From Hydnum rufescens UP504 (taxonomy: Eukaryota > Basidiomycota > Agaricomycetes > Cantharellales > Hydnaceae), in assembly GCA_014904985.1 (NCBI GenBank), contig MU128943.1, positions 65,978-129,977 on the forward strand: a stretch of 64,000 nucleotides of DNA. Reading direction: 5' to 3'. This document shows positions 31,744 through 41,686 of this stretch, piece by piece. The notes beneath the pieces were generated by a model, which saw only the letters and a program-made list of their open reading frames with translations, was not told where the DNA came from and did not search any database. Both the position numbers and the translations under genes were made by a program. How positions within the stretch are numbered: position 1 is the first letter of the stretch; each line of letters starts with the position of its first letter.

Positions 31744-33121
31744 CTAATAAAGTGTAGCCGCCTGGAAGAATCGTTCACGTCGGAGGACAAAGAACACCGC
31801 CCGTTTGTGGGGCATTTCAAATTCCTGCAGATAACGGTGAACGAAGGAAAGCGGAATCCCACAAAGGAGGTGATTCTCCAGGCAACTCATTCAAGGCTGT
31901 CTCCATCGCAACCAGAGTTGTGTAAAGAGAAAATTTGGGCAACTCACCCTGTTAAACTCTTGAGGAAGAAAAGCGATTAGGCGGGGTACTATGGGTAAAT
32001 CGAAGCGCGGTTCGCCAATGACGACGTCTGTGCGTGGATCGCGAAGGAAACAGGCGTGTTTGAGGGACGTCATCACAGCAGTGACTACGATCCCAGCCGA
32101 CCCATCAGCCCTCCGAAGACCACGGCGAGTAAAACAAGGAATAGAAGAAGGTGTGAGGACGCACATCGATGTCTTCCTCTGAATTTGTCTTCTCCCGCAA
32201 GATAATGCGTCCCCTGGTCATATTCACCGAGTCCACCCACAAACGAATTGACGTGATCCTCCTTCACCCAGCTCATCTCTGCATACCCACCGAGTTCCCC
32301 ATCCCATGCGACCATGAGACCCATGCTATGTGGGTCGGCGAGTTTTTCGGCGAGATACGCACGATGTTTCTCGTCCGGTCCACGTTCACGCCAGCCTATG
32401 TTCACGCGCTCACTATTCTGCCAGCGGGCATAGGTATGAAAGTGTAGGGGTTCGACGCGTCTATGTGTATGAGGGAGAGCGTTTGAGAGACCGAGGCTAT
32501 GTATCGTGTATAGAGAACTGTGCCTGGTGGTGGTTTTGGTGGACGTAGAGGGTGAGTGGTTATGACATTGGGGCCACGTGTGAATGAGGTGATATGAGGA
32601 AAAGGGGGTGTGATGGAGGGTGTGTGATATCGAAGCCAGTGCAAGTGTGGCGGGGCGCCTGCGCCTTGCCAAAACGAGGAACGAACGATGATAAAATCGG
32701 TCACTTCCTGAGCATCAGGGGGAGAATAGCCTAGTCCTGATGATAGAACATAGTCCAAAAGGCTTTGGTCGGCGGAAGTATCCAAGGAAATAGGCAGTCT
32801 CTCGAACGATGTACGCCTAAGCCAGAATGCGTATAGGGCCATCCAAAGACCATCGATAGATGCGCTTTGGGCCAGATTTACTTGGTATATTTTTTCTGGA
32901 TGGATTCTGTCATCGTTAAGAAGCCCCGGGATGGTTGTGATCAATGTACGATCGATGATATGGAATGATGCAAGAAAGGTGCCATCGATGTGAACTGTGA
33001 GAGGCTGGGCACCAGCATCCCTGATGCGGAGGCGCAATGCATCGGGTAGAACAAGGTCTATATCGGCAGGGGCGTCCTGGGCATCATGCTGAAGGAGTGG
33101 GATAGGATCCACCCGATCCAT
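31744..33121 (-). CDS. Siderophore acyltransferase (SidF/AlcB-like, GNAT fold)
   Basis: Predicted N5-hydroxyornithine (or hydroxylysine) acyltransferase of hydroxamate siderophore synthesis. The start at 33121 gives MDRVDPIPLLQHDAQDAPAD. An N-terminal domain follows, with SIDGLWMALYAFWLRRTSFE. The catalytic half carries LSLIHIDASNPYTFIPMPA. After a short intron it continues with RWQNSERVNIGWRERGPDEK, LADPHSMGLMVAWDGELGGY and AEMSWVKEDHVNSFVGGLGE. Then come YDQGTHYLAGEDKFRGRHR and FLRDPRTDVVIGEPRFDLPI. These match the conserved 'W.....N..W.E.G', 'WDGE..GY.E..WVKEDH' and 'H.L.G..KFRG' blocks of the AlcB/SidF/SidL family. The last exon reads SFVHRYLQEFEMPHKRAVFF and ends FFQAATLY, with stop at 31744-31746. 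It is divergent from the flavoprotein gene at 33407. Confidence 0.83.
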
Positions 33122-33340
33122 TTCAAAGAGGACGGAGCTTGTTCGGAACGATCCGATTGGGCTGTCAGGGAGATTTTCACCCCAACCACAACCAGTAAGG
33201 AAATGGAAAACAAAGCGAACATTTAAGCGCTGCGATGCGGGCCTATCGTAACTATGTATATATTAGATTTTTGTAGATATTGTACGCGGAGCAAGCCCCA
33301 TGGTAACTTGGTGATGGAACGACTCATCCGGTTTCCGTTG

Positions 33341-33348
33341 TCTGATAA
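33341..33348 (+). promoter_or_regulatory. GATA element (8/9 match) in divergent promoter
   Basis: TCTGATAA preceded by G instead of A, thus 8 of 9 positions of ATCWGATAA. It lies in the 285-bp interval between the acyltransferase start (33121) and the flavoprotein start (33407), 58 bp from the latter. It supports coordinate control with the transporter but is not proof. Confidence 0.4.
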
Positions 33349-33406
33349 GAATCTAATCTCCGACTACTGCTGTACTTCCCCAAACTTTCTTCTTCCACTG
33401 CATACG

Positions 33407-35842
33407 ATGGACCGCCCGCCCACAGTAGTCGTCCTAGGTTGCTCCTACGGAGGTCTATCCATTATCTGTATGCTCACAGGGGGAGTAACTTTGCTTACCG
33501 CCATTTTCCTGGGCAGGTCACCGCGCCGTCAACGTCCTTGTTAACTCACTCCCTTCTCCTTGGCGCATCGTTGTAATAGAGCGTAATACGTGAGTCTATT
33601 CCTTGTTCTCTTCTCACTCCTGACTGCTGATCAGGTCTTCGAACCGCCTAGACATGCCAACCGTATGTCGTCGGCTTTTTTCGCACGACACAAAGGCATC
33701 TACTCATACACCTCTCATAGATCTCTACGTCTTCCCCCGGATAGCCATAGTCCCCAATCATGAGCACAAAGCTTGTAGGTGGTGTTTCGTTCTGCCCTCG
33801 ACCGGCACTACAGCTACTTTCCCCTCAGTCATCCCATATACGAATATTTTCAAACAAGCGCCCATCACTTCCCCAGATGCACCGGAGCTTTCCGACCCCT
33901 CCCGGCATGTCCTCACCCATGGTCATGTCACTGGGTTGTCCCCAAATTCGGTTTCCTATCTATCGCTCGACAACCCTGGCTCATCACGTGATGGTAACCG
34001 CTTAAGGGAAGAATCCGTGGCTTTCGACTATCTGATATATGCACTTGGCTCTCACTTGCCAGCGCCTATAAACATATGGTCAGAGGCTCCCACTCATGCT
34101 ATTGTGCGTACCATATGCAAAGTTTGTCTGCTCGAGACTTCACTTATCTACCCAAACCAGCCCAAACTTCCACCCTCGGAACGCATGTCTTCGATCCCGT
34201 CATCACCAACCTCGTCAACTCCAACCTCTACGTCACCCTCTACCCCGACATCTATATTTCGATTGCCTTTCCGTGCTGGACAGTTATCCGCCGCTATCCG
34301 GTCACTCGGTGGACTCTCAATTCCATCCACCCCTCCAGCTTTTCGCGCCTTCTACCACGGATCCAATGAGACCCTTTCCAACGCCTCCGAACTGGATGTA
34401 AATCCGTTTGATTCTCTTTCCTTTCCTTCTTCTATCAAGTTTTCTCCCGAGGAAACAAATGAAATTCTATCCCTGTGTCCCAACTTCCAACGTGGGACGA
34501 AAAAGGAGGGCGTGGAGTGGCTTCGTGCCGCACAGGCTCGCGTACGAGAAGCCCAAAGTGTGCTTGTCATCGGTGGTGGCGCCCTCGGTGTCCGTAAGCC
34601 GAATCTCCGACACCATTTCTCATGTGGACGATGTCTGACATCTCCAATACTCTAGAATTTGCCTCAGACATCGCAGAGATGTGTCCAGAGAAACGAGTAA
34701 CGCTCGTCCACTCGGGCCCTCAACTCCTCCCGCGATTCGACTCATGGTTGCATGACGAATGTGAGTGTCCCGGCCTTTTAACTTATCTCGCCATGGCTTG
34801 CACCTTATGCCGTCTCACGGTCCGGTTTTCCAGCCATACGGGTTCTTTCTGACCTCGGGGTGAATGTGATGCTTTCTTCGCGCGTAGACCTGAGTACGAA
34901 ATCCAAATGTACGCTGAGAACGTGTGACGGACGGCTCATCAGTGCGGATCTTATCGTGCGTCCTTTCCCTTTCATGTCGTGACGTGCCCTGACATTCGTG
35001 ATCGTATTCACCGATGTTTGTAGCTTCTTTGCACTGGACAAAAACCGAATACGTCTCTTATTGCCTCTATGGCCCCAAACAGCGTCAACCCACATTCTGG
35101 AATGATATCTGTGTTGCGCTCTATGCAATTGGCATATTTTGAACGCCCTACCACCCATGAAAAGCACACGTTCTCATGTGCGCAGGGCCTTGACGAAGCA
35201 TCGTGTCACTGTCGCCAATCATTCGATTTTGGCCTCCCATCATTCTTGTCCTCCCCTGTATCTGGAACGCCTAAAGCCGATACACCGCTCCATCCAGATT
35301 CTCCTCATCCTCACATATTCATCATCGGGGATGCTGCCGACGCGTTTGGTGCTCTCAACGCGGGCCATACTGCATGGACGCAAGCAGAAGTTGCGGCTCG
35401 CAACATTGTCAAGCTCATCAAAACAGATGGGCGAGCGAGGGTCATACCAACTGAGGAGAAGGCCGCTGGCGTGAAAATTTCCCGGCAGCAGAAGGCCTCT
35501 CTTATTCGTGATCTCAAGGAGAACCCATGGCCTGTAGTCCCCTTGTCCGAAATACCGGACATTAAGGAGAAGCCATTGAGTGAGGAGGAGATCCTTGAAT
35601 GGTATGAACCCCCGTTACCCTCTATCAAGGTCTCACTCGGTTTGGTGCGTCCCGTTTGGTCCCTCGCTGCCGGTCTTTGTCCAACACCTCAACTCACCTG
35701 ATTGCTTCCATCTCAGAAACGAGCTATATATCAAACGAATGGGAAATTCGGCTCCAAAGGCCCGGAAGATTGTCCAATCGATCTTGCTGCGCCTAATATG
35801 TGGAAACGTCGAGGGCTGTCGACGGATGATATGACTCTCTGA
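33407..35842 (+). CDS. FSP1/AIF-like FAD-dependent NAD(P)H oxidoreductase
   Basis: Pyridine-nucleotide-disulfide-type flavoprotein of the AMID/FSP1/AIF-like group. The start at 33407 gives MDRPPTVVVLGCSYGG. After an intron GHRAVNVLVNSLPSPWRIVV completes the FAD Rossmann fold. Then come IERNTSSNRLDMPT and LYVFPRIAIVPNHEHKA. FDYLIYALGSHLPAPIN is the second conserved FAD block. After a Ser/Pro/Thr-rich insertion comes the NAD(P) Rossmann motif SVLVIGGGALGV, then EMCPEKRVTLVHSGPQLLPR. C-terminal blocks are HIFIIGDAADAFGALNAGHT and RNIVKLIKTDGR. The last intron joins to KRAIYQTNGKFGSKGPEDC, and it ends RRGLSTDDMTL with TGA at 35840-35842. About eight exons. The quinone or other acceptor is unknown. 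The shared promoter with a siderophore acyltransferase raises the possibility of a ferric-siderophore or quinone reductase role, which is inference. Confidence 0.8.
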
Positions 35843-38115
35843 ATATCTACTTCCCTTAGCGCCCTCTCACTCTACCGTCGGGAAACACCCTGACTCCTTT
35901 GGCGAAATACGCTGCAATCGCCAATCATTTCTCTAACAATTTAAACAACACTCATACCCCTACGCACCATAGCTTATTCGCTCTAGACAGCTTTAGAATC
36001 TATTCACATCTCTGCAAGTCATAGGCTCGCCTAGCATTACTGGCCAATGAGGTTCACATTCATTTCCGTGGGGAACATCTCTATGTGTTTAGTCATTCAT
36101 AGAGAGCCATATAACCTATTGTTTATCGTTTATCAGGAAGAGTGAGGCAGTCACTGTGAACAAATTGTTTATTTCCGCTCCCCATATTTCCAGCGTGTAA
36201 GGGCTCTAAGCAGTCAAAGACTGATGAGAATGTAACCGAACGATAATTCACCACACTGAAGGCAACAAAAAAGTTGGGATCGGGGACTTTAAATTCCCAC
36301 GTGTAGCGTGAATTTAATCAGGCAGCGAGGCGACGGTGGGCTTCTCCAGGGTGAACACGAATCTAATACTCTGTATTACGTATCCTTAATCTATATCTAT
36401 CTATCCTACAGGAATTGTACATGATAGGGGGCTACCACACCAAGCACTGCTTCCCACTCTTCCGACTCGGAAGAGAATGATTCCCATCAGCAGCCGCCTT
36501 CCGGAATCATACACAAGCTCCGTATCACTCCAAAATACAGATTTAATCGCACTGCTTTCAGCGGAGCCAATGGGGCCACGAAAACATCGCTGGAAAGACC
36601 CGAGGCATAGCCAATGCAAACTGTCGCCTGGGTGGGGGAAATGGTGTATTTGGTGCGTATCACTGACGGTACAAAGTGGGAGAAGAATAGCCAAATGTAG
36701 CGAGGGCGGCGAGGATGGCGGGAGCATTTCATTCCTATTGATTTAAGGATGGTGAAAGAGAATGGGGGAATACTAGACTTAGAGACTGAATGCGAAGACG
36801 AGAATCTGGGGCTCTCAAGAAACAAGCCAAGGATGTGATTGCAGAGGTGCCGAGGGAACGAAGGGAATTTGGAGGAGTGCAGAAACGAATGTCAGTTCAT
36901 AGAACATATAAGATGGGACGTACCGTGCATCGGTCCAAGGCACTGGCCTGCACGCCAATTACATCGGTTGTTGGCGAAGTGAGACCTCATCAATTATGTG
37001 CTTTCTCATTTCGTAGCTCGCCTACGACGATATTCTTTCCAGTTGCTATGTTTCCATCACAAGTTCGCCGCCAAGTTCCTGATACAGTAGTCCTATCCAC
37101 CACGTGAATGAGGGCAATGTCTTGACCACGATTCCCTGGGTGGTGGGACGGCAGGACGGTGATAAACACAGTTCCAGACGTCCCACAACAGTTGATTGGA
37201 GGCAGTGTTTCTGTCGAGGACGCTGTAATGACGGCAAAATCGTTAGAAATCACTACTCATGAATCCTGTGACAGGAATTGCTCGTCGAAGACATTGGGAG
37301 TTTCGTGATCGGAAAAGATCCCACGCTAGATGAAAAAGATGGGAAAGAAGATAGATTCCCAAAGCCTTCTTTTATCCTTTAATTGTCCGCCGAAAATGAT
37401 CCCCTCATCTGGAGGGAAGTAGAAGTCGAAGAGCAAAACAAGCCACGGCCACAGTATGTGGAGTTTAGATATTCCCACTTGCCCACCGTAGTTGCCACAA
37501 TTGGCATCCTCCACACTGTCCACAGTATGAAAGGAGGCCAGTGTTGTGAGGCGTAAGTGCCCCTCTCTTTATGTGGCGTGGTCTCATTTTTTCCACAATG
37601 TAGGCGACGATGGGTCTGAATATTCGGGACTATGAAGCAGTGAATATTGGGCAATGTTTTTCTCACTCAACGTATTTCTCTCCGAGGCCAAAAAATAGAT
37701 CTTGAGGATAGTCGCAGGTAACTCGGAAATTAAGGCTGACTGTCCTCGAACACCTCCCAGAAAATTCTCTTTCCCCTTGCTTCCGACCTGCCCAACTCTC
37801 AGCATCCACCCAGGCTTTCCATGTTTCCCTGTTTATTCTAAAGGTAGTGGGCGTGGTCTGTGGGTTTCCTTCCATACACCTATTTGAAACTTGGCCCCCC
37901 TTCATTCAAGCAGCCGGATCTTGCAAGTGTTCCTTGCTAGAGTTATACATATTTCTCCGGACGACGAACTTCTATGAAGACTGATGGCAACTGGATGATA
38001 TCGTAGCTGAGCTGGAGTTCTATACGAAGAGTACAATACTTGTAGCCGACCATGGCCACCGAAGAACCTCTCCTGCCTTAGGACCCACGCTGCGCCTCTA
38101 TGCAAATATTATGCA
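35843..38115. other. Long intergenic region beside the retrotransposon, no gene recognised
   Basis: About 2.3 kb. Small frames are open on both strands, for example minus 36487-36825 and 36990-37253, and plus 36790-37107. None shows a family motif or a coherent splice chain. The stretch 37326-38100 has no coding look. It may contain decayed gene or transposon sequence. Confidence 0.45.
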
Positions 38116-38205
38116 CTAATCGGTTTAACGCCTCCGATGCACCAAGAGGTAGCAGGTCGACAACCCCCGAAGGAGGGCCTCAAATTTTGCGGCGACGGAC
38201 CGGTA
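38116..38205 (-). repeat. Split direct repeat A, outer copy (3' terminus of element)
   Basis: 90 bp beginning ctaatcggtttaacgcctcc and ending gacggaccggta on the plus strand. It is identical by eye to 38618-38707 and forms the left boundary of the retrotransposon. Confidence 0.85.
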
Positions 38206-38261
38206 GCGTACAAAGACCAAAGGGCAAAAAGGACAAGGCGGAGTAAGGGGAGGCAGGAGGG

Positions 38262-38617
38262 TGGACAGAAAAATAAACGGGACACTAAGCGTAGCGTACC
38301 GAAGAGAAACGAGAGAAAAACTACGAATTCAGCGGAAGGTTATACGTCTCAAAAGAATCCGAGGTGGAGCGCCACTCGGGACCCGCAGCAGCATGAGGAC
38401 GGCATGAAGCTGACACACAGGCAATGTGAGCCAGCGAGTGAGTAAAAACCTATTAGTAGGATCCAAACCATATCCCCATCAGCAAGATGAAACGAACTCG
38501 CAGAGATACGGAACTACCAAAAGGCTGCAAGTGCGCTTGCAAGCGTGAAAGATGCGGGTGCGCGCGACAGCGGGACCGATTAGTCTAGTGTAACCTCGTT
38601 CCTCGCTTAAACAACAA
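38262..38617 (-). repeat. Split direct repeat B, inner copy
   Basis: 356 bp matching 42937-43292. I find two differences: the base after 'aataaac' (G here, A there) and 'cagcAag' versus 'cagcGag'. It directly abuts A' at 38618. Confidence 0.85.
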
Positions 38618-38707
38618 CTAATCGGTTTAACGCCTCCGATGCACCAAGAGGTAGCAGGTCGACAACCCCCGAAGGAGGGCCTCAAATTTTGCGGCGACGG
38701 ACCGGTA
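38618..38707 (-). repeat. Split direct repeat A', inner copy
   Basis: 90 bp, the same as 38116-38205. It lies 55 bp downstream of the tyrosine-recombinase stop codon in element orientation. Confidence 0.85.
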
Positions 38708-38762
38708 ATGGGAACTGTACAAGAAGATGGATAGGAGGGGTGGGAAGGTGGTGTTGAAACAA

Positions 38763-39764
38763 TCAATGGACCGAAGCCGCAACAGAATGGCCACCTCGAA
38801 TCAAGGCATGGAGGAGGAGAGGATGCTTGCGAATGTAAACTTTGAAGGCATCGGAAGACCAATGGCCCAAGGCTTGAATGCGATCATCAGACAAACCTGC
38901 CAAGGCATAGGCAGTAGCGCCACCAGAACGAAGGGAGTGGCCAGCAACGTCAGAAGGAAAGTGCTGGTGCAAGCGGGAAATGTACCACAAGCGCGTGGGA
39001 ATGGAGCCGTCCTCACGGACCCAGAGTAATGGGTGAAAACGATGGATTGAATCACGAGAAAAAAGGTAAGCGCGCAGGAGACGCAGAGGGTCAAGGGCAT
39101 CAGCGCAGGCTGGGACAAAAATCTGACTCCCCTCAAAAAAGCAGTCAGCTTTGTGAAAGGGCAGAACAAAAGAAAAAGAATCAGGAGATATGGAGAGAGG
39201 ATGTTGCCGGATCATCTTGCGGGACTTGCGAAGAGAGAAAGAGTCGGGCACGACAACCTCCCCAAGCCGCAACAGGGCGAAAAAGGCAGTGAAAGTGAGG
39301 GCAAGGAAAAGCATGTCATCATGAGAGGATGAGGAAGAATAGGCCTGGAGAAGCTGGTGCAAGTCGTCCAAAGACAGGGCACGCTTACGACGGACGGCAA
39401 GCCCCCGACGCTTGGTGCAACCCAAAAGGGAACGGCGAACAATCTTGGATGAAGTAACCGAACGGACATGAGGGTAAAAGGACTCAAGCCCATGAGCAAT
39501 GCCAGAGAGATAGGCACGAACAGAGGAGGGTCGGATGTGAGCGCACATGAAGACCACATAAAAACTCATGGAATCGGGGGTAGGATCAATGGGAAAGTGG
39601 TGAAGCTTACAGAACGAGAGGTAGGATTGTGTGGCAGAGTTATAAGAGCGAGCAGAGCTGTCATCAACAGCTGAGCCAAGGGCGAGAGCCCGCTCAAAAG
39701 CAAGCTTCTCAAGCGACCAAGCAGCCCAGACAGGCTGATGGGTCAAAGGCAGAGGTAGGGTCAT
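38763..39764 (-). CDS. Tyrosine recombinase of the retrotransposon
   Basis: 333-codon ORF encoding the integrating enzyme. The core-binding half reads DSSARSYNSATQSYLSFCKL and HIRPSSVRAYLSGIAHGLES. The catalytic half has the first arginine in FFALLRLGEVVVPD. The H-x-x-R box is GHSLRSGGATAYALAG. The third site is QALGHWSSDAFKVYIR, with the nucleophilic tyrosine. The R-H-R-Y tetrad is therefore complete. The ATG at 39764 overlaps the TGA of the reverse-transcriptase ORF as ATGA, suggesting translation by termination and reinitiation. A stand-alone Crypton is excluded by the adjoining reverse transcriptase. Confidence 0.9.
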   Translation of the reverse strand: MTLPLPLTHQPVWAAWSLEKLAFERALALGSAVDDSSARSYNSATQSYLSFCKLHHFPIDPTPDSMSFYVVFMCAHIRPSSVRAYLSGIAHGLESFYPHVRSVTSSKIVRRSLLGCTKRRGLAVRRKRALSLDDLHQLLQAYSSSSSHDDMLFLALTFTAFFALLRLGEVVVPDSFSLRKSRKMIRQHPLSISPDSFSFVLPFHKADCFFEGSQIFVPACADALDPLRLLRAYLFSRDSIHRFHPLLWVREDGSIPTRLWYISRLHQHFPSDVAGHSLRSGGATAYALAGLSDDRIQALGHWSSDAFKVYIRKHPLLLHALIRGGHSVAASVH

Positions 39765-41686
39765 TGAAGGCAGGCCCCCAACGCATCCCGAGGGGGTATA
39801 AAGGAGGATACAGACAAACCCGGAACATGAGAGATTGCCACGTCCGGGAGAAGGCGAGACAAGGCGTCGGCAACGAAATTATCGAAGCCAGGGACATGAA
39901 AGACGCGGAGGTCAATATTAGCACGCAACATGACCTCAACGGCAAGGAAAAGGATGGGGTTGTAGAGGGGATCAGCATGCAAGGAGCGGAAAATCTGGAC
40001 AGTATTGAGAGAATCAGTGAAAATGGCAAGGCGACGAGGGATGGGAGGATGTTCCGAGGCCCAAAGAAGGGCACACAAAACACAAAGCGCCTTGTGGAAG
40101 AAAATGGGCCGAGGGGGAAGGGAGGGGTCAAGAGGGGAAATAAAGCCAAGATGGTGAGTCGGAGACCAAAAACCCAACCCAAGCTCAGAGGCATCACACC
40201 ACAGGGAGAAGTCAGCGTCAGCAGTATCCCAAATGGTGGCATCAAGCAAGCGGACGCAGCTTGCGAGAGCGAGGTGATCCGCAAACCAAGAAAGGTCACG
40301 GATAACTGCCTTGTTGAGCAGAACAGGGGCATGGGCAATGACCTTGCCGGAAATCTTGGCATAAGATGACCGAAGGGCAGGCTTAAGAAGCGGATAGGCA
40401 TTGAGCATCCAATTGGCCCAACCAAGCATACGCTGCCAAGAACGAAGAGGACGGGAACGTGACACAGAAGTGTCAACAAAATCACGGATGGCGGCGATGA
40501 TATCAAGGCGCTTCTTGTCAGGAATTGTGAGAGTCATGGCAGAGAGGTCGACGGTGAAACCTATGATCTCAAGGGAATTACCCCAAACCTGTTGAGACTC
40601 CTCGTGCAAGACACCAATATAATCCCAAAGGAGAAGCAGGGATACCTGCTTCCTCGGCATGTATTTATTATAAGGGGGATAGAGAACGAGCTCAGGATCC
40701 ATCTCATAGGAGAATACATCATCAATGTAATGAAGAATATCCTCCAGGCCTAAAACATGGATAGCGATCCAAGCAACAAGCCCAAAAAAGAGACAGAAAA
40801 GGCGACCTGAGGCACGGTTCCCAAAGACAGCACAACGGTCAACGCGGAGACCATCATCAAAACGAACAATCTGGCGAATCTGATAACGCGGGTGCAAAGG
40901 GAGGCGCCGATATGCAGCCGAAGCATCAGATTTGAAAAGATAAGCAGGGGCATGGCCATAACGCTGGACAGCACTGCGGAGACAGTGCCCAAAATCAAGC
41001 AGATTATCAGGGCGCATGTGACCCTCCTCAACAGGGATGAAGGAATTAGGGGAGTGCGCTCCCGCACTATGATCATTGACGAGGCGATATTTTTTAGAAG
41101 AATGTGGCTTGGGAACTGTAAATATGGGGGGACAGACCATCCCGGGCAAAAGACGGGTCCCAAAACAGTCCGAGTACCGCCCAGCTTGGATCTCAATATT
41201 TCGCTGATTACGAAGGAAGTCCATCTCATCACAGGAGAGCTGGATATTGAACATACTGTCATAATCCAGCGGAGTGGAAGAATTCATGGAGGAAGTGTCA
41301 GCAAAGGGCCAAAAGCCATGGGAAAAACCCTGGCACATTGAGGTAACAAGAGCTTGATTTGGATGATGAGCAAGGAGCTCCTGAAAAGCAGAGATGCAGA
41401 TCGGGGTAACAATGGTAAAGAGGTGAGGATAGCGTGAAATCGTATCTGTGACATTGGTATGCTGATAGTCATCCACAGGAACGGATGGAACGGGAGGGGC
41501 AGTCTCAGTGAAGGTTGCAGAGGGAGTCTGCGAGTGCGCAACACTCCCAATTGAATCCCACTGAAAACCGCGAAGGAACTTCGGATGCAGAACCCTCTCA
41601 TGCCACACTTCGCTCCTCCCCTTTCTTGCTTCCTTTGCCCCGGCAGTCAATACCTCGATGGGTGCCTTCACACCGCTCACACACAT
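39761..41686 (-). CDS. Reverse transcriptase-RNase H of the retrotransposon
   Basis: The reading frame is open from 42895, but upstream of about 41690 it only shadows gag in another frame. I start it at the ATG at 41686 (MCVSGVKAPIEVL), inside the gag 3' end. Reverse-transcriptase motifs: PPIFTVPKPHSSKKYRLVND, YLFKSDASAAYRRLPLHPRY, NRASGRLFCLFFGLVAWIAI, and the active site ILHYIDDVFSYE. These are followed by LEIIGFTVDLSAMTLTIPDK and a connection domain. RNase H is seen as DFSLWCDASELGLGFWSPTH, RRLAIFTDSLNTVQIF and FDNFVADALSRLLP, the arrangement typical of DIRS/Ngaro elements. No methyltransferase domain is present, which separates it from DIRS proper. The true start is uncertain and frameshifting from gag is possible. 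Confidence 0.85.
   Translation of the reverse strand: MCVSGVKAPIEVLTAGAKEARKGRSEVWHERVLHPKFLRGFQWDSIGSVAHSQTPSATFTETAPPVPSVPVDDYQHTNVTDTISRYPHLFTIVTPICISAFQELLAHHPNQALVTSMCQGFSHGFWPFADTSSMNSSTPLDYDSMFNIQLSCDEMDFLRNQRNIEIQAGRYSDCFGTRLLPGMVCPPIFTVPKPHSSKKYRLVNDHSAGAHSPNSFIPVEEGHMRPDNLLDFGHCLRSAVQRYGHAPAYLFKSDASAAYRRLPLHPRYQIRQIVRFDDGLRVDRCAVFGNRASGRLFCLFFGLVAWIAIHVLGLEDILHYIDDVFSYEMDPELVLYPPYNKYMPRKQVSLLLLWDYIGVLHEESQQVWGNSLEIIGFTVDLSAMTLTIPDKKRLDIIAAIRDFVDTSVSRSRPLRSWQRMLGWANWMLNAYPLLKPALRSSYAKISGKVIAHAPVLLNKAVIRDLSWFADHLALASCVRLLDATIWDTADADFSLWCDASELGLGFWSPTHHLGFISPLDPSLPPRPIFFHKALCVLCALLWASEHPPIPRRLAIFTDSLNTVQIFRSLHADPLYNPILFLAVEVMLRANIDLRVFHVPGFDNFVADALSRLLPDVAISHVPGLSVSSFIPPRDALGACLQ

Noticed and set aside
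38763..39764. Crypton or phage-like stand-alone tyrosine recombinase
   Set aside because: The ORF overlaps an RT-RNase H ORF by ATGA, and both lie within one pair of split direct repeats, so it belongs to a YR retrotransposon.
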